A program made the translations under genes and the position numbers. Below are positions 20,018 to 31,046 of a DNA stretch of 64,000 nucleotides, piece after piece; the stretch's first letter is position 1, and every line of letters starts with the position of its first letter. The notes beneath the pieces are model-generated. The model saw only the letters and a list, made by a program, of their open reading frames with translations, had not been told where the DNA came from and searched no databases. Source of the DNA: Eopsaltria australis (taxonomy: Eukaryota > Chordata > Aves > Passeriformes > Petroicidae); the NCBI GenBank assembly GCA_034509425.1, contig JAVTVJ010001355.1, positions 665,525 to 729,524 of the forward strand. The letters are read 5' to 3'.

Positions 20018-20495
20018 TGGGATGAAAGTCCAGGGAATTCCCTGAGAGAGAAGTTCAGGGAATTCTCTGGGATAAAACTTCAGGGAATTCTCTGAGATGA
20101 AATTTCAGGGAATTCTCTGTGATAGAAGTTCAGGGAGTTCTCTGAGATAAAAGTTTAGGGAATTCTCTGTGATAAAATTTGGGGAATTCTCAGAGATAAA
20201 AGTCCAGGGAATTCTCCGAGATGAAAGTTCAGGGAATTCTCTGAGATAAAAGTTTAGGGAATTCTCTGAGATGAAATTTCAGGGAATTCTCTGCGATAAA
20301 AGTTCAGGGAGTTCTCTGAGTTAAAAGTTCAGGGATTTCACTGAGTGATAAAAGTCAAGGGAATTCTCTGAGAGAAAAGTTCAGGGAATTCTCTGAAATG
20401 AAAGTTTAGGGAATTATCAGAGATAAAAGCAGGGAATTTTCCGAGATAAAAGTTCAGGGAATTCTCTGAGATGAAAGTTCAGGGAATTCTCTGCA
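20018..20495. repeat. 25-bp minisatellite, about 19 copies
   Basis: The unit is gataaaagttcagggaattc followed by tctga. It recurs about 19 times with single-base variants (gatgaaa, tttaggg, gagttc). Each unit carries GAATTC or a near match. Confidence 0.95.
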
Positions 20496-21173
20496 GGAGC
20501 AGCTCGGAGTTTTTGATGCTGGAAGAGCCCAGAGGTTCTCTGTGTTTCACCCTCTGTGTCAAAACCTCTCTGGCTGTAGCACGGAGGGAGCTGTAATTCC
20601 AGGATTTCTGGCTGTGTCCTGAGGGATTTTCTCCAGCTGTTCCCCTGCCTGCCTCCTGCAGCTTTTCCAGCTGATTGAGCTGCAAATCCCTGCTTTCCAA
20701 ACCATTCTTTGCCCATTAGCACAGATGGCAACAGGAGGTGCAGCAAAGCTTTTTGTTTTTTAAGAAACAACACATTCAGAGGAAGCCAAGGAGGCACAAA
20801 ACGATCCTCAGGATCTAATGATTGCAGGGAATGAAAGGCAGCCAGGCTGCTCGAACCTGCCTGCCCAGGGTTGTATTAATATGAGCATTTCATCATTAGG
20901 GAGCTGGAATTAGTTCACCCAGGCTGATCCCCAAGCTGAACTGGGAAGCTGAACACAATAATCATTTCATAAACTTCCTCAGAATAATAATAATTTCCCT
21001 GGACAATTCTGCTGGAGGACATCACCTTGTGGGGCTCTGATATTCCACCTGGGAAGAGAGCTGGAAAACGGAGCTGCTGCTTTGGAGAGATTGCAGTGGG
21101 AATGTTTTGTCTCCCCTGCTGGGGAGGTTTCCTGGATTTTCAATGTTTCTGCTTTATTTTTTTTTGTGTGTGT
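20496..21173. other. Intergenic, no feature recognised
   Basis: Unique sequence. Overlapping open frames at about 20,417-20,797 (-) begin in the preceding minisatellite and have no recognisable domain. Confidence 0.5.
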
Positions 21174-21557
21174 GTTTTTAATTGGAGGTTTGTGTTTTTA
21201 ATTGAAGGTTTGGTTGGGGAATATTGAAGGGAAGTGTCTTTCTTCTCTCAGTTTTTAATTTCCAGGCAGGAATTGTGATTTTTAGAAGCTCCTCTTCGGT
21301 TTCTAATCCCAAGTGTAGTTGGGTTTGACGGTCAGAATTTGTCTGAAGGATGGAAAAATTTGGGTAATAATTTTTAATTGGAGGTTTGTGTTTTTAATTG
21401 AAGGTTTGGTCGGGGAATATTGAAGGGAAGTGTCTTTCTTCTCCCAGTTTTTAATTTCCAGGCAGGAATTGTGATTTTAGCAGCTCCTCTTCGGTTTCTA
21501 ATCCCAAGTGTAGTTGGTCAGAACTTGTCTGAAGGACGGAAAAATTGGGATAATAAT
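21174..21557. repeat. Two-copy tandem duplication, unit about 195 bp
   Basis: The block starting tttttaattggaggtttgtg and ending near gaaaaatttgggtaataa occurs at 21,174-21,370 and again at 21,366-21,557. A few substitutions and a short deletion (gtttgacg) separate the copies. The high identity suggests a recent duplication. Confidence 0.92.
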
Positions 21558-22020
21558 TGAAGGAAATTGTTGGGAGTTGTCACAATGAAGCAATGAGAAC
21601 CAGGGGGCTGTGATTAACAAGTGATTATCAAAGATCTTTGCAGGTGGTCAGGACCTGCCTTTCCACCTTCTCCTGGCTTTGAGGGGCTTTGATAAAGCCT
21701 TTTTTGGGGTGAGATGTTGTAAAACTGCCCCTCATCACTGCTGATTGCCCCCATCCATCTGACACAGGTACACTGGGCTGGATTCTGGTTTTCCACACCT
21801 AAAATTTGGGAATATTGCTCTGAGCACGGCCAATTTCAGAGCCTTTTGCTGGCTTGGGTGTTTGAAATGGTGGGGAGGAGGTGGAGCAATGGTTTGGGAA
21901 GGTGGGGATTGCTCAGAGATGGTTTTGGAAGTGGTTTCCAGCTCAGTGAAATGAGAGGTGGTGTCACCCATCAGCCAGAGCTGGTGTTTGTGATCCAGGG
22001 AGCAGATCCTCATGGAAAAG
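21558..22020. other. Intergenic, no feature recognised
   Basis: Unique sequence with no recognised repeat or gene. Confidence 0.5.
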
Positions 22021-22790
22021 GGCTGGAATTCAGGGCTGGCCTCACCTGTGGGTCAGGAGAGGGTTCCCAGTCTGAACTGGGAGCCCCCCAGTTCACCATT
22101 AGAGGCTACCTGTTGGATACCTGGATTATCAAACTTCTCTAATGTGGAGATCTTCTGTTTGTCCTTGAAGTTTAGCACAAGAAGAGAAGGTTTATAACCT
22201 TAAAATTTATAACCTAAGAATTTATAAACTAAAAATTACTCCAAGTTTTAAAATATGAATGCAAAGCTGGAAAATCAGGGCTGCTGCTGCTGCTGCTTCC
22301 TGGGAGCCCTTGAGGAGAGAACAGCTGTGCAAGCTGAGAAATGGAGCCCAGGTGATGCTCTGGGAGGGTTTCAGTGCCTCAGTGAGTGAGACAGGGAATG
22401 TTTGAGTGCCTGGAACGCAGGGCTGGGCTCACCCATGGGCTCTGTGGGTCAGGAGAGGGTTCCCAGTCTGAACTGGGAGCCACCCAGTTCACCACGAGGA
22501 GCATGGCCTGTTGGTTACCTGAATTATCAAAGTTTTCAAACTTCTCTAATGTGGAATATTCTGTTTGTCCTTGAAGTTTTGCACAAAAAGAGTAATTTAT
22601 AACCTAAAAACGACTCCAAGTTTTAAAATATGAATGCAAAGCTGGAAAATCAGGGCTGCTGCTGCTGCTGCTTCCTGGGAGCCCTTGAGGAGAGAACAGC
22701 TGTGCAAGCTGAGAAATGGAGCCCAGGTGATGCCCTGGAAGGGTTTCAGTGCCTCAGTGAGTGAGACAGGGAATGTTTGAGTGGCTGGAG
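22021..22790. repeat. Two-copy tandem duplication, unit about 388 bp
   Basis: Copy 1 begins ctggaattcagggctgg at 22,022 and copy 2 begins ctggaacgcagggctggg at 22,410. Shared landmarks are gagggttcccagtctgaact, aacttctctaatgtgg, a (CTG)4 run inside agggctgctgctgctgctgc, and gtgagtgagacagggaatgt. The copies differ by small insertions and deletions. Confidence 0.92.
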
Positions 22791-25007
22791 GAGCAGCCAG
22801 GCACCTGAGTGAGAGGAGGCAGCCCCAGAGAGCTCCAGGGGAAGCTCTGGGTGTGCAGCAAACAAAGCCAGGCTGGAGCTGGCTACTGCCAGATGCCTCA
22901 GGATAATGACACTGTGAGCAGTAAACAGTGTTAATTTATACAGGTGACATTTAAAATGCAAATCAGACCTTAAGATAATTGCTGGAGATAAGGGAGCCTC
23001 TGTTGGTTTAGGGAATGTTTCCAGTTTCTGTGGAAATTATTTATAATGCAGGGGGATCAAGGAAGGAGCTCGGGCTTGGCTGGAGCTGCTCCTCCTGGAG
23101 TCCCAGGGCTTGTCCAAAGGGAATGCCTGGGGACAGGAGCTGGGGTCAGGGGGGGTTCTGGGGTCAAAAGTTCTCAGATCTGTTGGAAAATGATAATTTT
23201 TTTTCCCCCCTTGACATTGCAAATGCAGAGGGACCAAAGTGAGGTGATGTCACCAGAAATGTGAGTGCCCAAAGCTGCTCTGGAGTCTCACGTGGGTACC
23301 AGGGATGGAGGGACAGGGTTGGGTGGGATTTGGGCAGGAATTCTGCCCTGTGAGGGAGCCCTGAGAGGTTTCTGTTGTTCAGTGGATTTTTGGGAGCTCT
23401 GCCCTGACCTCCTCCACAGCAATGATCTCAGTGAGTGCCACCAGAGCATCTCCTGGGGACCTCAGCCTCTTTATCTGATTTACAGCAGATTTCTGCTCTC
23501 TTTACAACCCCCAGTCTTGTTTTCTGCTCTGATTCCATCTTCCCCTCCTGGAGCTGCACTTCCAGCCAGAGGCTTTGGGGATTTTTTGATGGGAATTATC
23601 TCAGTGCTTTTTCCCCCCGATTAACCTCCCACAAACCCTTTAATTCACCTGCTGTTAATCCTCCTCTGCACTCAGCTTCCAGGTCTGTGATTCCCTGTCC
23701 CTGCACACTTCCCCAGCTGCCTCTGAGCTCCCATCTCCTCCTTGCCACCCGAGTGATTCCCGTGGGTGGGAATGTGTGACAGCTCTGGGGGTGCTCCCAC
23801 CACCGTGGGTGTAAAAATAAACATGGATAAAAAATGCAATTCTGGGTTGCAAAAGGACACCTGAGGTGATTTTGGGCTGCAGGTTGGGGTGGGCTCAGTG
23901 CATTTGGGGAGGGTGAGGGGTGAGCGGTGCCAGGGCACCTCCAGATTCCCAGCAGGGCACAGGGATCATCCTGGGATCCCTCCAGTGCTGCTGGGTGATG
24001 CCAGCCCCGGATCTCCTTCTCCTCCTGAGGCTGCTCTGTGTCCCTGGAGTCCCTCTGGGGGTGGCAGTGCCAGGGACACAAAGGGACACGAAGCTGCTGC
24101 CCAAGGAGGATGAGCCCAGCAGGGACAGAGGGAGCAGCCTGGGGACACTGTGCCAGAACAGGGAGGACTTTATTGTTGAATTCCCCATTGAAACCCCATT
24201 CTTTTCCCTATTTATTCCTTCCCCTCGTGCTGCTGTATCAGGAGAGATGAACTGTGCTTGTCATTCCTGTGATTGTGTCCCTCTCCACGGCCACTGACAC
24301 ACCCAGGTCCCCTGGATGTCCCCCCCTGGGTGTCCCCCCTGGGTGTCCCCCTGTCCCAATTCCCACCTGGGGCTCTGCCTGACCTGATCCCTCCCACCCA
24401 GCCCCTCCATCCCCCAGCACTCCCTGAAATTCTCTGCATCTCCCCCCCCTCAAAATTGTGAATTGCTGCAATTCCTCAGATTTAATTTGGCTGCCAACCC
24501 CCGTGGGCTGGAACCTGGCACAGGCAAGAGGTTCTTAATACATCACTCATTTTAATGTTACCTTTTAATTCTTTGGATCCCCCATCCTGGAACTAGAGCA
24601 ACAGGCTGCTCTGGCTCTTTAATTGGGCCTTCTTAGGAGGTTTAAATAGGTTTTCATACTCAGGTTAATAACCTGCAGTTGCACTTCACTGGAAGGTTTT
24701 TATTCAGTGATCAATTGTTGGTGCAGCTTTGAGGGCTCAGCAGATCCGGGAGTTATTTGTAATAAATCCTGTAACCACCTGATAGCTATCACACACTCTT
24801 TAAAATTAATGCCACCCTCGTTTGCTGCTGTTTGCAACAGCCCCAGTTCCTGAACCGCTGATAAATAATGCACAAAAAGCAGAGTAAGGAGCGGCTTGGT
24901 GTCTTTATCCTCCTCTTCAGGGCAGTCTGTGCTGGGGGAAAGGTAAGGCTGGATGGGAGAGAGGCTCTCCTGCCCCTCAGGGCCAGGGAGGGGGTGCTTG
25001 GTGTCCT
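22791..25007. other. Intergenic; candidate conserved segment at 24,515-24,900
   Basis: The 23,000-24,480 part is GC-rich and pyrimidine-rich in places, with a short gtccccccctgggt repeat at about 24,318-24,352 and no recognised gene. The 24,515-24,900 part is repeat-free and AT-rich, with TAAT motifs. A 124-residue open frame on - overlaps it (24,700-25,074). I do not recognise it as a protein, and its upstream half runs into CR1 sequence. Confidence 0.4.
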
Positions 25008-25090
25008 GGGAGAGCCCAAAGCCAGGCTGGATGGATTTTGGAGCAGCCTGGGGTGGTGGAAGGTCCCTGCCCATGGCCCCTGACCCTTCT
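25008..25090 (+). mobile_element. CR1 LINE fragment
   Basis: Sense-strand CR1 phrases: gccaggctggatggattttg, gagcagcctggggtggtgga, aggtccctgcccatggc. It is truncated before the 3' terminus. Confidence 0.8.
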
Positions 25091-26094
25091 CTCAGCTCCT
25101 CTCATGGGCTCTGTGCCCGAGCTCCTCCTCACCTCAACAAAATCTGGATAAAACTGAATTCCCAGGATTGATTTACGGAGTGCAGCTGTGCCTGGCTGGA
25201 CTTGGTGAGTTTGGGGGCACAAAGTGGAGCTGCAGAAGGGCAGGGGTGTCACAGGCTGAGCCCCCAGGGCAGAATTCAGGACCAGGGCTCTGACACCTCC
25301 CTTGTTCCTCTCCCCTGAGCACACCCACACTGCACAAGTAATTTAATTCAGGCGTGGCAATTAAGGAAACAATTATCTCTCGTGTCTTGGGCCGATCTCC
25401 GGGTCATCTTGGCATTATCCCTCTTGATCTCATTATGAATTTAAAATATGTAATAAATTGGCTCTTAATTCAGTGGGAAAGGTCAGCCTTGCTTTCTGCA
25501 GGAGACGGGGCTGGATTTAATGGGAAGACCTCAAGGACAAGGGAAACATTTGTTCAGGACTGAGGGAATGAGCTCCAGCCCCGCTTCTGTGCAGGATTTG
25601 TGCAGGTGCACGACCTTTCCATGGGCAAATCCCGCCTCAGGACATTCCCAGCAGGTAAAACCCGACCCAGGTGGCAGCTAAAGGTTGGTGCCCCATCAGA
25701 AGTTCCCCTTTGGTGATCCAGGATTGGGGTTGGGTCCAAATGGGGGACTTGAGACTCAGGGAACCTCAGCACTTCAATCTCTGGGAGATTTTTGGCAGCC
25801 TGCTGGGTGAACAGGGGGGTAAGAGCTCATTTTGGGGTCATTGTAAGGTTCCAAACAGCCCTGGCAGGTGCAGGGAGATCCACTGCACCCAGCTGAGCTC
25901 TGCTGTGGTGAATTCTGATTTATGTCAGTTTTGTTTGGGTTTTTTTAAATGTATTTATACCAGCCTGTAAAAATCAAAGCAGCCACTCAAAGAAAGCTCA
26001 GTGCAGGCAATAAACAACTGTAACTCTGCTTTCCTCTCTCAGGTGTGCAATCACAGCAGAGCTGCAGTGCTGGGCAGGAATGGGAGGGCAGTGG
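25091..26094. other. Intergenic; candidate conserved segment at 25,330-25,470
   Basis: The 25,330-25,470 part is repeat-free, AT-rich and keeps a few CpGs (ctctcgtgtcttgggccg, ctcattatgaatttaaaata). No gene is recognised in the interval. Confidence 0.4.
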
Positions 26095-26410
26095 CAGCAC
26101 CCATGGCATCCCCACCTGGCAGTGACACCCGTGACATCCCCACCTGGCAGTGACACTGAGAGCATCCTCACCTGGCAGTGACACCCATGGCATCCTCACC
26201 TGGCAGTGACACCAGTGCCATCCTCACCTGGCAGTGACACCAGTGCCATCCTCACCTGGCAGTGACACCAAGGTCATCCCCACCTGGCAGTGACGCCGAG
26301 GGCATCCCCACCTGGCAGTGACACCTGTGCCATCCTCACCTGGCAGTGACATCCGTGGCATCCCCACCTGGCAGTGACACCGAGGACATCCCCACCTGGC
26401 AGAGGCATCT
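26095..26410. repeat. 28-bp minisatellite, about 11 copies
   Basis: The unit is catccccacctggcagtgac followed by acccgtga. It repeats about 11 times with variation mainly in the last eight bases. The adjacent open frame on - translates into periodic GCHCQV-type repeats and is not a gene. Confidence 0.95.
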
Positions 26411-26439
26411 CTGGGAGCAATCCAGGTGAGTCAGGCGGG

Positions 26440-26650
26440 ATTCTCACCTGGGGGATGCAGGGCACAGCCTGGGGCTGCCCCTGGATCCCTGGCAGTGTCC
26501 CAGGCCAGGCTGGGTGGGGTTGGAGCACCCTGGGACAGTGGGAAGTGTCCCTGCCCATCCAGGGGGTTGGAATTGGATGATTTTGAAGTTCCCTCCCAGC
26601 CCAAATCATAGAATATTTGGTAGAATATTCTATAGAATATTCTGGTAGAA
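26440..26650 (+). mobile_element. CR1 LINE 3' end with short gaatattc expansion
   Basis: Sense CR1: ctggcagtgtcccaggccag, ttggagcaccctgggacagt, gggaagtgtccctgccc, ccctcccagcccaaatcata. The terminal part has become gaatatt-containing repeats (26,608-26,655: agaatatttggtagaatatt, ctatagaatattctggtaga) in place of the usual octamers. Confidence 0.88.
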
Positions 26651-26655
26651 TACTC

Positions 26656-27940
26656 AATGATTTTAGAAATTGTGTTTCTCAGTATGGGATGCAGAAAATG
26701 GACAGAAAATGCTCTCTGAGGTTGATAAAATCATCTGCAGGCTTTGCTGGCTGCTGGCTTCCCTGCTCTGCCTCCCAACCAGAAAAACATTTCTATAAAG
26801 AAAACCACACCAAGAAAGACTCTCTGCTTTATTCCTGCAAATGGAATTAGCTCATAATAAACCCCACTGATCAAGGTTTCAGTATGAGCACAAAACCCCT
26901 TTGAAGTGTGAAAGGTGCTGCCAAAATGCTGCATTTGTGTAACTGGGGTAAACTTCAATTGGAAAGAAAGAAGAGGAGAATTTTTATCTTTTATTGGTTA
27001 TTCCATTCACTTCTGGCTTTTATGCTTTCCAGGAGGTAAAAAATAATTCAAAACTGAGCTTGCTGCAGAGTTCTCTGTTCAAACATTTTAATACACATTG
27101 GCTGGCAGTGCAGGGGACAGGTAATTTCTGCAGAGATGGATTCTTTGGGTGCACGTTTTAAAAAGCACAGAGCACACAGAATCCTGTGGGTGTGAGGGGC
27201 TGGGAGCATCCCTCCCTCGCCAGGCCTGGCTGATGCTGGCTCTCCATGGCTCAGCTCAGTATGGATGCTGGGAAGGTGTTCAGACGGTTCTTTTAGAGTT
27301 AAAATTTAAATCACAGCATTTTTTAAAGGTTCACTTTTTTACCTTTTAAAATTAAAGGTGCATTTACCCAAAGATGGGGATGAGCCACCGTTATCCTTTG
27401 ATGGGGTGGAAGCAGGGTCACAGCTCAGCCAGAGATCTCTGCTCTGTGCCAGGTCCACAACCCTCTTTCCATAAATTATTTTGAAATTTATAATAATTTA
27501 AAAACTTAGGAGCTGTTTCACCGAGTTGAAAGCAAGGCAAAGCAGAGCTGTGTTCCTACAGAGAGCCAGCTTTAGAATGAAACCCTGCAGAGAGCCTGGG
27601 ATTTTTATTTTTTTATTTTCCAGTAGTTTTTTCTGTTTTAAAACCTAGATTCCTAACAAGCTGCAAAGATGAAAAGCCTTCAACCTCCATCTATTTATCT
27701 GGAGAAATACTCTGCGAGAGAAAAGAACCAGAGCGGGCTCTTGGACTCATTTAGCATTTTAAAATGGATAAATAAATTTATTTGCTGTGCTTGAGGGCTT
27801 GGGGGGTTTCTTCCTGGGTTTTTGTCTCCCTGGCCAGGCCAGGCTGCTGCCCCCAGGCTGCTCTGACACCCCTGAGCTGCTCCCAGGGCTGGGCTGTGAT
27901 CAAAGGCAGCCAAGGGAGGAGTTTGCCTGGTGCTCCAGAG
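26656..27940. other. Intergenic, no gene recognised
   Basis: Unique sequence, AT-rich at 27,290-27,520. It contains no recognised repeat or coding region. Confidence 0.5.
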
Positions 27941-27944
27941 GGGA

Positions 27945-28250
27945 ATGTTCTGGTTTTTAACACCCTGGAACATTTGGAGCACCCCCAGGAGTTTCCCTGC
28001 TCCGGGTGTGGCAAATATTAGCCATGAATCACTGGAGGTCTTTGCCTGCGGCTGCTGAGAGCCGGGGTCTCCCAGCCTTTTCTTCCAGCTGGGAAGAGCA
28101 AATGCCCAGGGTTCTAGGGACCCTGGCCTGAGTGTGATGGGTGCACCCGTGTCCAGCTGTCCTGGCTGCTGTCCCTGCTGGCCTGGTTGGGTGTTCTGGA
28201 CAGCAAGGGCCAGAGGCAGCGTCAGGGCCGACGGGGCTGCCTGTGCAAGC
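27945..28250 (+). mobile_element. Dispersed repeat copy 1 (possible LTR-type element remnant)
   Basis: This segment matches 29,393-29,850 in the same orientation. Shared landmarks are tggaacattt, ggtgtggcaa, aatcactggag, the run tcccagccttttcttccagc / tcccatccttttcttccagc, gatgtgt/gatgggtgcacccgtgtcc, and cctggctgc. I cannot name the family. Two direct copies about 1.45 kb apart could be LTRs of one decayed element or a local duplication. Strand is arbitrary. Confidence 0.5.
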
Positions 28251-28254
28251 GACC

Positions 28255-28915
28255 CCAAATCACCACAAGTAACCCCAAAATCACCACAAATAACCCCAAA
28301 ATGACCTCAAGTAACCCCAAAATGACCTCAAGTAACCCCACCAGGGACTCAATGACCTCAAGTAACCCTAAAATGACCTCAAGTAACCCCTGTGACCTCA
28401 GGTAACCCTGACCAGCATCTCAAATGACCTCAAGTAACCCCTGGATCAATTAAGAGAGACTTGAATGACCTCAAGTAACCCCAAAATGACCTCAAGTAAC
28501 CCCTGTGACCTCAAATAACCCCAAGATGACCTCAAGTAACCCCAAAATGACCTCAAGTTACCCCGATCAGGGTCTCAAATGACCTAAAGTAACCCCCGGA
28601 TGAATTAAAAGAGACTCAAATGACCTCAAGTAACCCCTGTGACCTCAAGTAACCCCTATGACCTCAGGTAACCCCGATCAGAGACTCAAATGACCTCAAA
28701 TAACCCCAAGAAGGCCCAGATGACCTCAAGTAACCCCGACCAGGGTCTCAAATGACCTCAAGTAACCCCTGTGACCTCAAGTAACCCTGACCAGCATCTC
28801 AAATGACCTCAAGTAACCCCAAGTAGCCTGAAATGACCTCAGGTAACCCCTGGATCAATTAAAAGAGACTCAAATGATATCAAGTAACTCCTGTGACCTC
28901 AAGCAACCATTTCCT
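28255..28915. repeat. Minisatellite, unit about 20 bp (tgacctcaagtaaccccaaa), about 30 copies
   Basis: The unit tgacctcaagtaacccc plus 3-4 variable bases repeats across 660 bp. It is interrupted several times by a longer variant containing gatcagagactcaaa or ggatcaattaaaagagactc. These interruptions recur, so the array has a loose higher-order structure. It sits between the two direct copies of the dispersed repeat. Confidence 0.95.
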
Positions 28916-28919
28916 GCCC

Positions 28920-29200
28920 TCCCTCAGTCAGGAAAATCCACGAACACCAGAGGTTTCTGTCCAAGAAGGAGACAGAGGAGTCCTGCAACTTTATTGGAAC
29001 AAAGGGAGAGAGTTCACTGGGGCACAGCCCGTGGGGTTTCCTCCCTCAGAGTTTCGGGGCTGCAGCCTCCTTTCACCCCAAACTCCCAGCCACCCTTTGC
29101 CCTCTTCCTTTCCCCATTGCTGGGGTACCAGGAGGGTGCAGCCTCGCCCCCTGAGCCCATTATTTTACCCCAAATTTCAGAAGTTCAGCCTTGTGCAGCC
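28920..29200 (+). mobile_element. Probable degraded LTR-type element, copy A
   Basis: This matches the reverse complement of 42,840-43,065. Shared landmarks are gaacaccagaggtttctgtc, aaggagacagaggagt, ctttattggaacaaaggg/tttattccaataaaggg, tgcagcctcc and ctttccccattgc. Two opposed, diverged copies 14 kb apart indicate an interspersed element. The AATAAAG in copy B and the pyrimidine-rich body fit an avian endogenous-retrovirus LTR, but terminal repeats and target duplications are not visible. No retroviral gene is recognised nearby. Confidence 0.5.
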
Positions 29201-29392
29201 CCTTGTTTATCTCAGGAGCTGAACTGGGCTCTGTCACAAACCCACTGCCCCCATTCAGCGGAGTCAGAGCCATTTCACAGACCTTAACACACAACAAATT
29301 GTTTGGAAAGACATTAGAACATCTCCCCTCTTGATCCCTCCTCTTCTTATTCCTCAATTTGTCAGTACAAACTCCAGTTATTATTAACTTAA
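29201..29392. other. Segment between dispersed-repeat parts
   Basis: Sequence of ordinary composition that may belong to the same decayed element. Nothing further is recognised. Confidence 0.35.
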
Positions 29393-29850
29393 CCCTTTTT
29401 TAACAACTTGGAACATTTTAAACACCCCTCTCTGATGTTTTCAGGTCTGGTCTCTTCAACAGGTGTGGCAAGGAAATACAGAGAAACAGAATACAGCAAA
29501 TACAGAGCAAATACAGCAAATAAAATAAACAATGACAGCTCATGTTATCCAATCAATCACTGGAGCTCCTTGTCCATGGCTGTTGGGAGCTGAGGTCTCC
29601 CATCCTTTTCTTCCAGCTGAGAAATCCAAATCTCTGGGGCTTTGGAGACTTTGACTGGAGTATGATGTGTCCATCTGTGTCCACCTGTGTCCATCTGTGT
29701 CCACCTGTGTCCACCTGTGTCCATCTGTGTCCACCTCTGTCCATCTGTGTCCACCTGTGTCCATCTGTGTCCTGGCTGCCGTTCCCATGGTCCTGGCTGG
29801 AAGTTCTGAGCAGCAAAGCTTTTCCTGCAGGATCTGAGCCCAGGGTTTGC
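29393..29850 (+). mobile_element. Dispersed repeat copy 2, carrying an internal minisatellite
   Basis: Homologous to 27,945-28,250 (see that entry). Differences are an A-rich insertion (acagcaaatacagagcaaat, about 29,475-29,530) and a tandem expansion at 29,660-29,775. Copy 1 has only a single gcacccgtgtccagctgtcc at the position of that expansion. Confidence 0.5.
29660..29775. repeat. 10/20-bp minisatellite (gtccatctgt, gtccacctgt)
   Basis: About 11 tandem decamers alternate between gtccatctgt and gtccacctgt. The array lies within a dispersed repeat whose sister copy at about 28,140 has no expansion. Confidence 0.95.
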
Positions 29851-30400
29851 CCAGGGCTGCTGTGCTGGGTTTTTAGGGCATGGTGGCACCTCCGTGACCC
29901 CGTGCTGCTCCGTGCCACGGTCCATTCCTGTCCCTCTGAGCTGCAGCTCTCCCCTTGTCCCCTCTGGGTTTGTCCTGGGGGGTCTGTGGAGGGTCACTCC
30001 AGCGCTTTCCACCTGGATTTGGCTGACAAACAGGATGGAAATTATTTTATCCCAGACACCAATCCAATTTTGAATGCCTAACCCCAAAATTCCCTTCTCT
30101 GTCCATCCCCCGTGCAGCACGACCTGCCCCATATTAAGACACTAATTAAAACTACTCTGCCCCATGTTAAGGCACTAATTAAAACTGCTCGTGCAGCAAT
30201 TTGGCAGAGCAGCGTTGATGGGCGTCCGTTTAGCTCAGAGCTTTATGTTTGATCAACATTAATGAGTGATGGGAGACTCTTTGTGCCCTTTCCACAGAGG
30301 TCCTGCTCAAATCACCGCGTGATCAGCCTTAATTACAGCCAGTTAATTTGCTGCTCCCTGCCTCGCAGATGTTCAGGCAAACATTCCATGGATCATGGGC
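29851..30400. other. Intergenic, no gene recognised
   Basis: Contains a short duplicated phrase (ctgccccatattaagacact / ctgccccatgttaaggcact, 30,124-30,182). Otherwise it is unique sequence leading into the 218-bp array. Confidence 0.5.
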
Positions 30401-31009
30401 TGGGGAGGAGCCACAGCAGCCGGCCAAGGGTGAGGGCACAGCCAGTGCTGAGGGAGGGTCTGCAGGAAATTACCAACCAAATCCAGCAGTGAATCCTCAT
30501 CCCCAGCTCTGTCGTGTGTGCTCCTAGAAAAATACAAATAATAATAACAATTACAAGAATGATGATGATGATAATAATAATAATAATAAACATCCCACCA
30601 CTGCCCAGGGTTTGCTCCTCACCACAGCAGCTGGCCAAGGGTGAGGGCACAGCCAGTGCTGGTGAATGATTTTGCAGGGCCCTACCAGCCAAATCCAGCA
30701 GTGATTGGGGAATCCTCATCCCCAGCTCTGTCACCGTGGTGTGTGATTCTATTAAAATACAAATAATAAAAAAATTAATGACAATAATAATTATAATGAT
30801 GAAAAAAGAATCCTACCACTGCAGGGGATGTGTTCTTCACCACAGCAGCTGGCCAAGGCTGAGGGCACAGGCAGTGCTGAGGGAGGGTCTGCAGGGCATT
30901 ACCAGCCAAATCCAGCTGTGATTGGGGAATCCTCATCCCCAGCTCTGTCATGAAGGTGTGTGCTCCTAGAAAAATACAAATAATAATAACAATTACAATA
31001 ATTATAATG

Positions 31010-31046
<37 letters not shown>

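Noticed and set aside
24700..25074. 124-codon - strand open frame
   Set aside because: Part is CR1-derived, and no family is recognised. Only the underlying DNA might be conserved.
28255..28915. Regularly repeated 20-mers resembling a CRISPR array
   Set aside because: There are no unique spacers of constant length and no cas genes, and the host is a vertebrate. It is a minisatellite.
29540..30132. Overlapping frames of 121-191 codons on both strands with WTQVDTDGHR-like repeats
   Set aside because: They follow the decamer minisatellite inside a dispersed repeat and have no independent support.
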